From NCBI RefSeq assembly GCF_001440395.1, contig NZ_LLXZ01000096.1:1-64000 (forward strand): 64,000 bases of DNA, given 5' to 3'. The notes beneath the pieces are model-generated. The model saw only the letters and a program-made list of their open reading frames with translations. It was not told the DNA's origin and did not search any database. The translations under genes were made by a program, and so were the position numbers. Within the stretch, counting starts at the first letter, position 1. Each line of letters starts with the position of its first letter. Below, in pieces: positions 27,711 through 36,569 of the stretch. The DNA comes from Bradyrhizobium jicamae (lineage in GTDB: Bacteria > Pseudomonadota > Alphaproteobacteria > Rhizobiales > Xanthobacteraceae).

Positions 27711-28030
27711 GCCGCAGGAAGCTTTTTGCGCTCTCTTGAGACCAGGCACCACGCCATTGCCCTCCCCTCGGCGGCGGGCGATAAGCTGCCCGCTAAATCG
27801 CCGCACCGATTGCTGCCAATGTCCAACTTGCCGTCCCTCGACGGCGACCCCGACGCCGTCCAACCGCATTGCTCGCATGCCTAACATCCTCGGCATGTGT
27901 CACCCAATTTCGCCCAGGCAGGCGCGAAAGAAGCTGTGCGGCGCAGTTCGATCGATGATGATGTTCGAATCCTGGCCGGCATCCGAATTATGTCAGTCCC
28001 CGAAGCGGTGGCGAGCGAAAAAGACGACGT

Positions 28031-29290
28031 CTACGGGAATAGTCCGCGTGTTTCTTTTGCTCCGCGAACACGCTCGACGCCTATCGCCATGGCTGCGGTG
28101 CGATTGAACAGGTTTTCACGTTTGCTGCGCGTCAGGACAAGCTCAAAAGCACGGTCCAAGAGTTGATACTCCCGGCGCGTGACTTCCTCCTCTTCCCAGA
28201 ATAGTCGCTGGAGGTCCTGCACCCATTCAAAGTAGCTGACCACGACACCGCCCGAGTTGCAGAGAATGTCGGGGATGAGGAAGATCTCCTCCTGACGGCC
28301 TTCCAGGATCCGATCGGCTTCCGGTGTCGTCGGGCCGTTGGCGCCCTCGGCAAGGATACGGCAGCGCAGCTTACCGGCTATTTCGGCGTCGATGACCCGT
28401 TCCACGGCAGCCGGAACAAGCACGTCACACGGCATCGTCAGCATCTCTGCTGGGTCTAGAGCGAGCTCGTTCGAGTAGCCATCCAGGCTACCTTGCGAGG
28501 CCGCATGTCTGACCAGCTGTGGTATGTCGAGGCCCCGAGGTTGATAAAGCGCGCCCGTGTGATCACTGACCGCGATCACTTTCACTCCCATATTGTGCAG
28601 CTCGAGCGCAGCGATCGAACCGACATTTCCAAAGCCTTGAACAACGGCTGTTGCGCCATTGAGTCGGATTTTGAGCTCGTCCGCGCCGCGGCGAACCAAA
28701 TGAGCTACACCCCGGCCTGTCGCTTCACGGCGACCGAGCGTTCCGCCGGCGCTGACAGGTTTGCCTGTCACAATCTCGGTGACGGTTTGGCCCTGATACA
28801 TCGAGTATGTATCCATGAACCACGCCATGATCTGCTCGTTTGTCCCAAGGTCGGGAGCCATGACATCTGTGTGCGGCCCGACAAAGGGGATCATTTCCTG
28901 CATATAGCGGCGCGATAGGGCCTCAAGCTCACGCTTCGACAAGCTCGAAGGGTCGACGTTAATTCCGCCCTTGGCGCCGCCATATGGCAATCCGACCAAG
29001 GCACACTTCCAGCTCATCCAGATCGCGAGCGCGGCAACTTCACCGAGGTCGACGGTCGGCGCGAATCTGGTGCCCCCTTTTGTAGGGCCAAGTGTGAGAT
29101 GATGTTGCACCCGGTAGCCTTCAAAAACCGCCGTTGTGCCGTCATCGCGGTGAATTGGACACGACACCGTGACAGATCGCTTCGGCAGCAATAGGCGGGA
29201 TCTTGCGTCATCCGGTATGTCCAGATAATTGGCGATCACCTCGAATTGCTTTGCGGCCATCTCAAATACTGGCCCACGGTATGTAGTCAC
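28031..29290 (-). CDS. gdhA: Glutamate dehydrogenase (Glu/Leu/Phe/Val dehydrogenase family)
   Basis: 419 residues from GTG 29290 (AGGAG 6 bases upstream), full length for the hexameric NAD(P) enzyme: 2-oxoglutarate + ammonium to glutamate, or the reverse. Substrate-binding lysines Lys71 (GPTKGGTRF), Lys95 (WKCALVGLP) and catalytic Lys107 (YGGAKGGI), Asp in APDLGTNE, and the Rossmann motif QGFGNVGS. Its start overlaps the stop of the preceding ORF (29287) by four bases, suggesting coupled translation. With ald and the Lrp gene it points to amino-acid/ammonium metabolism in the symbiotic state. Confidence 0.92.
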   Translation of the reverse strand: MTTYRGPVFEMAAKQFEVIANYLDIPDDARSRLLLPKRSVTVSCPIHRDDGTTAVFEGYRVQHHLTLGPTKGGTRFAPTVDLGEVAALAIWMSWKCALVGLPYGGAKGGINVDPSSLSKRELEALSRRYMQEMIPFVGPHTDVMAPDLGTNEQIMAWFMDTYSMYQGQTVTEIVTGKPVSAGGTLGRREATGRGVAHLVRRGADELKIRLNGATAVVQGFGNVGSIAALELHNMGVKVIAVSDHTGALYQPRGLDIPQLVRHAASQGSLDGYSNELALDPAEMLTMPCDVLVPAAVERVIDAEIAGKLRCRILAEGANGPTTPEADRILEGRQEEIFLIPDILCNSGGVVVSYFEWVQDLQRLFWEEEEVTRREYQLLDRAFELVLTRSKRENLFNRTAAMAIGVERVRGAKETRGLFP

Positions 29291-29862
29291 GCTAGCTCCT
29301 GAGGCAGGATATGAAACATCGGATGCTCATGCTCCAGGGCCACCTTTGACACCCGAATGCGCGCTTTCGCATTCCACATGTGGAGGAGATATTGATCAAT
29401 CAGTAAGGCCGCCCCTCGCGTCACGCCAAAAATATGACCAATGCGATGAAAGCGAGATTGACTAAGGCCGCCACGAAGGCCCAACAGCGAATCGCGGCGG
29501 GCGAAAATTCGAGAGCGTCCTTCGACGTGTCGACCCAAAGCGGCGGCATTCAAGTCAACTCCAAATGCGCGGGTTAAGAGACAGACCTGCATTAGAGCAG
29601 AACTGCTCACGCCGCTAAAACCGAGCGTTTCGACCGCGCGTACAGGCCTTGAAGTTGCGTCGATCGGGCTCGCAAAGGAGGAGCCGGCCGCTTGGCTGGG
29701 TCGAAGCTGACGACAGATGCGGTAGACCGCATCAACATCGCTTCTCGACGCAGCAACTGGATCCGGCGAGTCGAATGCTGTTCTACCCCTCACGTTCGAC
29801 CTCCCTCGGTAGTGGCAGAATAGCAGTGCTAGCGCATCGATACTCGGCGTTACAGCCGGCAA
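29287..29862 (-). CDS. Hypothetical protein coupled to gdhA
   Basis: 191 codons; not recognised. The C-terminal 80 residues look like a folded domain (RRDSLLGLRGGLSQSRFHRI, GVTRGAALLIDQYLLHMW, HPMFHILPQELA), while the N-terminal half is low in pattern and the true start may be further in (for example GTG or ATG codons after residue 60). The TGA stop overlaps the gdhA GTG by four bases, which supports its being translated. Confidence 0.45.
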   Translation of the reverse strand: MPAVTPSIDALALLFCHYRGRSNVRGRTAFDSPDPVAASRSDVDAVYRICRQLRPSQAAGSSFASPIDATSRPVRAVETLGFSGVSSSALMQVCLLTRAFGVDLNAAALGRHVEGRSRIFARRDSLLGLRGGLSQSRFHRIGHIFGVTRGAALLIDQYLLHMWNAKARIRVSKVALEHEHPMFHILPQELA

Positions 29863-30098
29863 TCCTCGACCATTCCGGTGAAATTCACCGCGGAAGCGCC
29901 TGTTTTCGGGGCATTTCTCCAGGTGCCACCGAAGGAAGATCGAATCGATTCACCGCGGCCAACGAGTCGGGCAATTTTCCCTAAACGGTCGAGGGTTGGT
30001 CCTCGCCCGGCAAAAGTTGCTGTCTGATTTTGACCATGCCGCAGTCTCGCAAGAAGCGATGCATTTTGCGGGAGCAATGCCCTTTCTCCTGCGGAAAA

Positions 30099-30881
30099 TC
30101 AGCCGGCCGTCGTGAGATTGAGTTTCAGCGCGCGTGGCAGTGATCGGCCGCCGTCCATGACGATCGATTGTCCCGTCACAGCAGAAAAATCCGAAGTACA
30201 GAGAAGGGCTGACATTCGGGCGACCTCATGTTCCGTCACAAGTCTTGCCAAGGGCGTTTCCGCGATCACGGAGTTCTTGTAGTCAATCATCGTGTCGGTG
30301 CACTCGCTGGCGATCTGGCCGGGTACGATTGCATTTACGGTAACGAGCGGCGCAAATTCGAACGCGAGACATTCGGTCAAATGGATAACAGCCTGTTTGG
30401 CAAGACCGTATACTGAATGCGACCGCGCGTAAGCCGAGGTTGCGCTCACATTGATGATCCGCCCCCAGCCCATTCGCTCCATGCCCGCGATCGCGCGTTG
30501 AGCAAGCTGGTACGGCGCCCTTACGTTGATCGCCATGACCGTCTCCCAGTCCGAGAGGGGCAGCGAGCGAAACGGCGCATCCGCATAGGGGCCTGCATTG
30601 TTTACCAGAATGCTGACGTCTCCGAGCCGCTCCGCGACGCGCGAAACGAGCGCAGTCGGCGCCTCTGGATCGCCGAGGTGAGCCGAGAAAACCGCCGCCC
30701 GACCACCGATCGCAGCGATGCGAGCGGCAACGCTTTCGCCGTCACTTAATGCACGTCGGCAGTGCACTGCGACGCGCGCCCCACGCCTAGCGAGCTCGAT
30801 GGCGATTGCAGCGCCCGCGCCGGACGAAGAACCGGTGACAAGGGCGACCTTGCCCTCAAGATCTTTTTCACCCGCACTCAT
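30099..30881 (-). CDS. Short-chain dehydrogenase/reductase (SDR) 1
   Basis: 260 residues, classical SDR: cofactor motif TGSSSGAG (16-23), NNAG (94-97), catalytic Ser146, Tyr158 and Lys162 (SVYGLAK), and a C-terminal VTGQSIVMDGG. NAD(P)-dependent alcohol/ketone oxidoreductase in the cytosol. Last gene of the LLM1-RedY1-SDR1 unit; it overlaps the RedY-like gene by four bases. Closest general type is 3-oxoacyl-ACP reductase/FabG-like, but the neighbours point to a catabolic hydroxyl or keto intermediate. Confidence 0.9.
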   Translation of the reverse strand: MSAGEKDLEGKVALVTGSSSGAGAAIAIELARRGARVAVHCRRALSDGESVAARIAAIGGRAAVFSAHLGDPEAPTALVSRVAERLGDVSILVNNAGPYADAPFRSLPLSDWETVMAINVRAPYQLAQRAIAGMERMGWGRIINVSATSAYARSHSVYGLAKQAVIHLTECLAFEFAPLVTVNAIVPGQIASECTDTMIDYKNSVIAETPLARLVTEHEVARMSALLCTSDFSAVTGQSIVMDGGRSLPRALKLNLTTAG

Positions 30882-31198
30882 GGATCGATCCTTTTACACC
30901 AGATGGGCTTCAGTTTTGACTCATCCAGATATTTACTGTGTATCACTTCAATCAGATCGTTGGCGGATGTGGCCAGCTCCGCCTCGTAGGCGGCGCGATC
31001 CGTCACTTCGATCCGTTCCATGTAGTCCCATGCACCGCCCTCGAACGGCACCGGCTCGGTCAGACGATGAATCCGATAGCTGGTAATCGTCTTGAGCTTT
31101 GCTGTGAACGGATAATCGACCTCGCTTTCGAATCGTTCGTACTCGTCGCGGTCGACGCCGGGCTTCAATGCGGTCAGGATATTAACGACCCTCGCCAT
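30878..31198 (-). CDS. RedY/HapK-like small ferredoxin-fold protein 1
   Basis: 106 residues. Pattern VNILTALKPGVDRDEYERFES...YPFTAKLKTITSYRIHRL...YMERIEVTD matches the RedY/HapK-like dimeric alpha-beta barrel family named after prodiginine biosynthesis proteins; no catalytic role is firmly assigned. A homologue at 54810 has the same arrangement (TLKAGVDPAEYETWVRERDY, SYKVHRI, YVERIEVKS). Each lies close to an LLM oxidoreductase, so a partner or product-binding role for the LLM reaction is a fair inference. Overlaps SDR1 by four bases. Confidence 0.75.
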   Translation of the reverse strand: MARVVNILTALKPGVDRDEYERFESEVDYPFTAKLKTITSYRIHRLTEPVPFEGGAWDYMERIEVTDRAAYEAELATSANDLIEVIHSKYLDESKLKPIWCKRIDP

Positions 31199-31541
31199 AG
31201 TCTGCTCCTTGTGAACTACTGGTACGTAACGAAAGCTGGCGAACTCTCGCTTGCGAATGCTTCCTGGTCCTTAGTTCGGGCTATTGAGAGGCGCTCGCTC
31301 TTCCAGAACGAGCATCGGGGACTTGCCCTGGGTCGGGCTTCGGAGTGGCAGAATGTCAGCAATTCTATTGGTTCATCGCGGTGGCTCGGCGAATGCGCGG
31401 GAGGGGCTGATCTGTCGCGCCCCCGCCTTTTCCCGTCGAACGACCTCATCATCTCCAATATCTCGCTCATGTCTGCACTGCACCTCGATGAAAATACGCG
31501 TGCCGCCCTCGATCAGCATTCAAATGAACGAGCCTTAAGAT
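31199..31541. other. Spacer between RedY-like 1 and LLM 1, no gene recognised
   Basis: 343 bases with chance frames only. The second cassette (53707-55130) has a gap of just 62 bases between these two genes, so this spacer may be an insertion or relic. Confidence 0.45.
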
Positions 31542-32600
31542 CTAAGCCGTCCGATTGTCGGGTTCTTTCGCAAAAGCCGCCTCGACAGCGGGCCAGACTT
31601 GCGTTCCGAAGCGCACAATAACGTCTTCGTAGGTGGTGCCAGGAGCCGGAACCGGAAAGATGTTGAAGCCCGTAATGCCGGCGCGGCGAAGGTCGATCAC
31701 GTGTTGGGACACCTCCTGCACAGTCCCGCAAAGAGTGAGAGCGTCGACATGCCTGTCACTGACGAGAGGAAAAAGAGAGGCGAACGGGGCAACCCCGGCA
31801 GCATAGGGAACGGGACCAATGGCTTCGACGACATTCTTCGGCAGAGTCAATCCTTGTGCTTCCAGCGTGTAGAACCTCGAATTGGCTTGCGCGATGATCC
31901 GTGTCACCGAAGGCCGCAATATATCCCGCGCTTGCTTACCGTCGTTAGTGATGCAACAATCGAGTCGCGCGACAAGCTTAACTTCGTTCGGAGGACGGCC
32001 GGCCTTCCGCGCACCTTCGGCGACTGTCGATGCGAAAGCCCTTGCTTCTTCGGCGGAGCCACAGCCCTCCATCATCACGCCGTCTGCGATTGCTCCGCCC
32101 ATTTTCTGGCCCAGCGGTCCGTTGCTGGCGACGCGAACAGGAACACGCGATCGCAGCGGCGTGAAATTCAACCGGCCGCGGTGAAACTGAATGATCTCGC
32201 CCTGGTAGTCGACCTCCTGCCCGGCCATGAGCTGACGGATCAGATCAACGGCTTCGCGAATGGCGAGCGGGGGCTTGCGCGATTGGATCCCGAGCTCCGC
32301 AAAGCCGGATACGCCGGCGCCGATGCCGAGAATGGCGCGCCCCTTCGAAACTTCATCGAGGGTGCCCAAAGCCATGGCGGTTAGAGCTGGATGCCGCGCA
32401 AATGGATCCGTGACGCAGGGACCGAGATTGACGCGCGCGGTTTGCCCCGCCAGAAACGAGAGACACGAGTAGGTTTCCCGGAAAAAGCGCTCATCAGCGA
32501 GCCAGACGGTCTCGAACCCGCTCTCTTCGGCAAGCCTAGTGCGAGCCGCGAGGCCAGCCACGGGCTGGTCGCCAAGCATCAACAGTTCTATCGACATCAA
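31542..32600 (-). CDS. LLM-class F420-dependent-type oxidoreductase 1
   Basis: 352 residues, the bacterial luciferase-like (TIM-barrel) family, in the subgroup close to F420-dependent Mer/glucose-6-phosphate dehydrogenase-type enzymes: ESGFETVWLADERFFRE, LGPCVTDPFARHPALTAMAL, GRAILGIGAGVSGFAELGI, VASNGPLGQKMGGAIADGVM. It would use F420H2 (or FMNH2) to reduce or mono-oxygenate an organic substrate. The presence of a full F420 pathway in the same cluster favours F420. A paralogue at 53707 is similar over the whole length. Confidence 0.85.
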   Translation of the reverse strand: MMSIELLMLGDQPVAGLAARTRLAEESGFETVWLADERFFRETYSCLSFLAGQTARVNLGPCVTDPFARHPALTAMALGTLDEVSKGRAILGIGAGVSGFAELGIQSRKPPLAIREAVDLIRQLMAGQEVDYQGEIIQFHRGRLNFTPLRSRVPVRVASNGPLGQKMGGAIADGVMMEGCGSAEEARAFASTVAEGARKAGRPPNEVKLVARLDCCITNDGKQARDILRPSVTRIIAQANSRFYTLEAQGLTLPKNVVEAIGPVPYAAGVAPFASLFPLVSDRHVDALTLCGTVQEVSQHVIDLRRAGITGFNIFPVPAPGTTYEDVIVRFGTQVWPAVEAAFAKEPDNRTA

Positions 32601-32789
32601 CTTCTCCGATTATTGTCTTCGGCCGCGCAGGGCAGCTGATCCGGACGATGGGTGATGGTGGTCTCCAAGCTTGGGCAAAGGCGTACGGCGTTAGAACATC
32701 TCGCTTAGTCTCAAGGATACGCCGATCTGAAGAAGAGCTTTCCCTTAAGGACCGGCTGCGGGAAGCCCACGCCGTACGATGGCTGATGC

Positions 32790-32921
32790 GCGTCATGGAG
32801 GCGACGGCAGGACGGGATTACTGGGTAAGAGGTCGACCAGGAGAAATCCGATCACGCTGACGCTGAACGAGATCGGCGGCCGCAAAGTTGTCCTACGAAG
32901 CACGAAATCGAAGTACGACAT
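32790..32921 (-). pseudogene. 5' relic of a DppB-type permease
   Basis: From ATG 32921: MSYFDFVLRRTTLRPPISFS followed by VSVIGFLLVDLLPSNPV. This follows the start of the intact permease at 60403 (MGFFYYVTRRLALALPTLFG, VSVICFTLTYLLPGNP), including the LLPxNP motif. It breaks after about 40 codons. It sits 28 bases after the binding-protein gene, as dppB sits 36 bases after its own, so an entire permease/ATPase set was lost here. Confidence 0.75.
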
Positions 32922-32949
32922 GACTTATCCAGCGCACCCGGGCTACGCT

Positions 32950-34575
32950 TCAAGCCAGCTTCATTTTGTTGAAGCGCTCAAAGGAATCCCAATACTTCCC
33001 AACGCTCACGAGCTCGGACCGCGTCACTCTGGCCCAATTGTCGTACCAAAGCAGACCCCAGGTCGCATCATCCAGAAGGATCTTCTGCGCCACCTTGACC
33101 CCAGCCATACGCTTTGCAGGATCGGCCTCACGCATATTCTCGTCGATGATCTTATCGAGGGTCGGATTGGCGTAGGCTCCCTTATTGGTCGCCATCGCCT
33201 TACTATGGAAGTTCCAATAGAGGTGATAAACTGGATCGTTGATCCAGGATTGCCAAGATTCGATCGACAGCTCGTGCCCGCCGCTCGATGACAGCTGGCG
33301 GAAGGTTGCGTCGGTCTCCTTTTCGATGCTGACTTGAAAGCCGATTTTCTCCAGCTCGCGCTGAATCCAAATCGCTGCCTGCTCGTGGGGCGCATAACCC
33401 ACACGAACCGCAAGCTTTACCGGGATTGTTCCTGAGCCGAACCCGGCTTCGGCCATCAATGACTTGGCCTTGGCCACATCGTATTTGTACGGTGAGAGCG
33501 AACCGTCATAGCCGGGGGTCTGAGCTGCGATCGGGCTTTTCATCTGCTCTCCGTAGCCATAAAGGACGTTCGGGATGATCGCGTGGATCGGCATCGCGTA
33601 GTTGATCGCCCGACGAACCTTCAGGTTGTCGAACGGCTTCTTCTTCAGATTCATACAGAGGAAATTGCAATTGGTGTCGGGCAAGGACACCACGTTGAGG
33701 CCCGGCTCACCCTCAAGACTCTTGAGATTCTTCGGCGACATCGAGTTGGGTCCGACCACCATGTCGATGGCCTTGCGTTTGAGCAGCAGAATCCGGTCCG
33801 CTTCATTGGCCGTAGATTTGATGACGATGCGCCTGAAATACGGCGCAGGCCCCCAATAGCCGGGGGTCGCTTCCAGCACCACCTCGACGCCCGGCTCGTT
33901 GCGGATGGGTTTGTAGGGCCCAAGTCCGGCTGTGTTGCGCTTGAGCCATTGAGCGGCCCAGGGATCGTCGGCGGTCGCGTGTAGCTTGATCTCGTCGGGA
34001 TCCAGGAGTGCGTTGTTGGACAAGGCCAGGACGTCAAGCAACATGGCGCTTGGCGCCGGCAGGTTGATGGCAAAGGTGCTGTCGTCGCGAACCTCGAATT
34101 GATCTGCCTGCGTCACCCCGATCATGGTCGGAAAGATGAGTCGCATATAGCCGGGCGATTGCAGTCCGCGATCAAACAAGTATTTCACCGCCTGGGCATT
34201 GACCGGCCGTCCGCTCGGAAACTTCAAGCCTTGTCGGATCTTTACGACAAGGGCCTTGTTGTCGTTCTCATATTTCCAGCTTTCGCCGATGCCGCCGACG
34301 AAAACACCAGGTTTGGAGATCGACAGGTTAGGCGATCCGGTGACTGGCTCCGTACCCCAGCCCAGCACCGTGTCGTAGATGTTTGCCTGAACGATGTAGG
34401 CGCCATCGGACTTGAACTGCGCCGGATCGAAGGAATCGATATCCGAGCCCCAAGCGACCGTGAGCGTTGAAGCATCCCGTGCATTTGCAGGCCCGGCAAA
34501 AAGGCCTGGCGCGAACATCGCACTTCCGCTCGCCGCCAGCTTGAGGAAGTTGCGGCGCGACTGATTTCCAAACAT
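32950..34575 (-). CDS. Oligopeptide-type ABC transporter binding protein 1 (orphan)
   Basis: 541 residues, SBP_bac_5 (DppA/OppA) family. Tat signal SRRNFLKL at 6-13 followed by a hydrophobic stretch and cleavage near ANA|RDAS. Mature protein landmarks: LTVAWGSDIDSFDPAQF, AVKYLFDRGLQSPGYM, KAIDMVVGPNSMSPKN, RRAINYAMPIHAIIPNVLYG, WQSWINDPVYHLYWNFHS. Same length as, and strongly similar to, the protein at 58741. It has no permease or ATPase genes of its own (see the relic at 32790-32921), so it may feed the transporter at 60403-64000. The folded Tat export and the absence of a typical peptide context suggest a small-molecule ligand. Confidence 0.9.
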   Translation of the reverse strand: MFGNQSRRNFLKLAASGSAMFAPGLFAGPANARDASTLTVAWGSDIDSFDPAQFKSDGAYIVQANIYDTVLGWGTEPVTGSPNLSISKPGVFVGGIGESWKYENDNKALVVKIRQGLKFPSGRPVNAQAVKYLFDRGLQSPGYMRLIFPTMIGVTQADQFEVRDDSTFAINLPAPSAMLLDVLALSNNALLDPDEIKLHATADDPWAAQWLKRNTAGLGPYKPIRNEPGVEVVLEATPGYWGPAPYFRRIVIKSTANEADRILLLKRKAIDMVVGPNSMSPKNLKSLEGEPGLNVVSLPDTNCNFLCMNLKKKPFDNLKVRRAINYAMPIHAIIPNVLYGYGEQMKSPIAAQTPGYDGSLSPYKYDVAKAKSLMAEAGFGSGTIPVKLAVRVGYAPHEQAAIWIQRELEKIGFQVSIEKETDATFRQLSSSGGHELSIESWQSWINDPVYHLYWNFHSKAMATNKGAYANPTLDKIIDENMREADPAKRMAGVKVAQKILLDDATWGLLWYDNWARVTRSELVSVGKYWDSFERFNKMKLA

Positions 34576-34689
34576 TCAAGTCCCCCTGCCTAAATTGTCG
34601 ATTTGAGTGCACAAGCTCGAAGTGGATAGTCCCGCCCCCGTGGCGAGCCTCAGGCCGTCTCCTGCAAGGGGGCGACGGCGAAGTTCGCC

Positions 34690-34790
34690 ACCGCCTAGTA
34701 CAGACGCACCAAGGGTGGTCCCGATAGAAGGTGCCCCGGCCGAGATCAGGACGAGCAACTCGGGACAGGGACAAGACGCTGCACGCCCCT
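34690..34790 (-). pseudogene. 5' relic of an SDR gene behind GntR 1
   Basis: PCPELLVLISAGAPSIGTTLGA corresponds to the start of the SDR at 39297 (YPELRVLISAGASGIGAALA). In both places it follows a GntR gene directly. Here only about 30 codons remain before unrelated sequence, and the glycine motif is damaged (PSIG). Confidence 0.75.
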
Positions 34791-35530
34791 CAGGCCGATC
34801 TGTCTTCGCGCCTGCGGTTTGGAGCAGCGACCGATCGCGCCTTTTCCGGTTTGTCGATAACACGCGACAGGCTGTTGGCCGCCTGCATGATGTCATCGGT
34901 CACAGCCGCGCGAGCGGCGGGGCCGTCCCGATGCATTAACGCATCGAGGATCCGGCGGTGCGCGTCCATGGAGCGCCGCAGGTGCGTGGCGTCCGGTGCA
35001 ACGAGCACGAAGCAAGGACCAATAAGGACCCAGAAATTCTCGACTGCGCCAAGGATGATGGGCGCTTGAGCGATCTCGTAAATCCGCCGGTGAAAGGCGA
35101 AATTCGCCGATAGATAACCGGGCACATCGACCGCGTCGGCGGCTGCCTGGAGGCGATCATAGAGCTGAGTGATTTCGGAATCATCAACACCCGTCATGCG
35201 GGAGGCTGCGCGCTCGGCCAGGAGCCCCTCAAGCGCCACCCGGGCATCGCGCACATCGCGTAGTTGGGACCCCGACAGCTCAACCACGCTCAGCCGCGCC
35301 GTGTCGCTGAACTCAAATGCTCCTTCAGCCTGCAGGCGGCGCAACGCCTCGCGCACCGGCATCGGGCTCGAGCCCAGCGCCTCGGCAAGACCACGAATTG
35401 TGAGCCTCTGGCCCGGCGCGAAGCGGCCGGCCATCACGCTGTCGCGCAAATGCCGGTAGACCTGATCCGCCATCGAATCCCGAGCGACGGACGGAAGTGG
35501 CGGCAGCGGTTTGGTCTTCCTCACCTGCAC
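34790..35530 (-). CDS. GntR-family (FCD-type) regulator 1
   Basis: 246 residues from GTG 35530 with GGAG 7 bases upstream. N-terminal winged helix (DQVYRHLRDSVMAGRFAPGQ, LTIRGLAEALGSSPMPVREAL, RLQAEGAF) and a C-terminal helical FCD ligand domain (LRDVRDARVALEGLLAERAA, DVPGYLSANFAFHRRIYEIA, DAHRRILDAL) with the histidines that bind metal in this family. Usually a repressor released by a small carboxylate or lactone. A near-identical paralogue is at 39294. A TGTGATCACA palindrome 26 bases upstream (35556) suggests autoregulation. Confidence 0.9.
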   Translation of the reverse strand: MQVRKTKPLPPLPSVARDSMADQVYRHLRDSVMAGRFAPGQRLTIRGLAEALGSSPMPVREALRRLQAEGAFEFSDTARLSVVELSGSQLRDVRDARVALEGLLAERAASRMTGVDDSEITQLYDRLQAAADAVDVPGYLSANFAFHRRIYEIAQAPIILGAVENFWVLIGPCFVLVAPDATHLRRSMDAHRRILDALMHRDGPAARAAVTDDIMQAANSLSRVIDKPEKARSVAAPNRRREDRSA

Positions 35531-35553
35531 ATTTTCTCCAGTCTTGTTCGAGA

Positions 35554-35567
35554 TATGTGATCACAAA
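35554..35567. promoter_or_regulatory. GntR operator, site 1
   Basis: TATGTGATCACAAA with core TGTGATCACA at 35556-35565, directly upstream of GntR 1. The same core, with flanking ATA on the left and a nearby (A)GCG/CGTCAAG on the right, occurs at 40047 and 43125. Confidence 0.7.
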
Positions 35568-35732
35568 TAGCGAACACCGTCAAGCTAATCCTAACCGCTC
35601 CTCTTGAACGCAAGGCGCCGCGAAGAGACTTAGCCGCGAAGAGACTTAGAAGATGATGCGAACGACATGCACCAGAGTAGCCGTCAGTGGCGCGGATGGA
35701 CCGCAAGTACTTCGAAGCCGGCTCTGCTTAGA

Positions 35733-35762
35733 AAGACCTCCGACGGGCATGCCGGAGGTCTT
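35733..35762. terminator. Candidate bidirectional hairpin terminator
   Basis: AAGACCTCCG, 10-base loop, CGGAGGTCTT, followed by TCTTG. A 10-bp GC-rich perfect stem with short A/T flanks. It lies between relic DNA and the GntR 1 promoter. Confidence 0.5.
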
Positions 35763-35829
35763 CTTGTCAAAATCGGTTCTAAAAAGCTCTTTTCTTTCTC
35801 GTTCCTGCTAGTTTCCAAAAGGGATCACC

Positions 35830-36090
35830 AGTTACGCTGAGCTCGCAGGAGCAAGCTCACCGTGCTCTGGTCCTTTAGCTCGTAGGTAGAACCGGGCTTG
35901 GCGATACCGGTCTGCGTCGGCTACACCACCGTGCTACCAGCCGCGTACTTCTGGTCAAGCATGCCTTCAGCCAGACCGGCCGAGAAGATCAGTCCGGGGG
36001 CCAGCGCGTGATCACGCCGGCGACGGCATAGTTGAAGGCAGGATTACAGCCGGCCACGCCACTCGAGAGGGCAAAGCCCCCGACAAATGC
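35830..36090 (-). pseudogene. Possible outer-membrane protein C-terminal relic
   Basis: The translation CNPAFNYAVAGVITRW, a slip, SAGLAEGMLDQKYAAG, a stop, then ELKDQSTVSLLLRAQRNW ending in an aromatic residue looks like the last strands of a beta-barrel protein. Broken by a frameshift and a stop. 36091-36569 contains nothing recognisable. Confidence 0.35.
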
Positions 36091-36569
36091 GCAGCATGGT
36101 CTCAGCTGGGTGCTCTCGACCTCATAATCCGGCCAGTGGGTCCAGCCGTCTTCGTCATATCTGGGCAAACAGCGGACACTTCTCGCCTGTATTGCATCAC
36201 GCTGCCCTCCCCTTCAAAAAGTCGCACAGAACGTCCGACCTTCAGCGGTCGATCACCCTTTCTCATCCCGGCACCGAAGTGGCGCGTGACGATGTGTCAT
36301 ATGGTCCAGCCCGCGCTCTATTCGAGACCATGGTCAAACCAGAGAACGCTACAATTGGACCAGTGTGCCAGCTTGAAGAGCTATGGGCCGAGGCAGGCGA
36401 AACCATTGAGTGTTGGACTATGCTCGGCTGAATGCAAGGCGACGAAATCGCGCTCGTACAACGGCAATGGGCCGGACGCGGTTCGCAGTGGTTCCGGTTC
36501 ATGGGTCATTGGGTCGTCTCTCGATCTATCGCCAGCCTCATTCGTCTGCGCAACCGAGCAGCCGCACGA

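Noticed and set aside
31599-32384. 261-codon plus-strand frame
   Set aside because: Antisense to LLM 1, no domain-like pattern.
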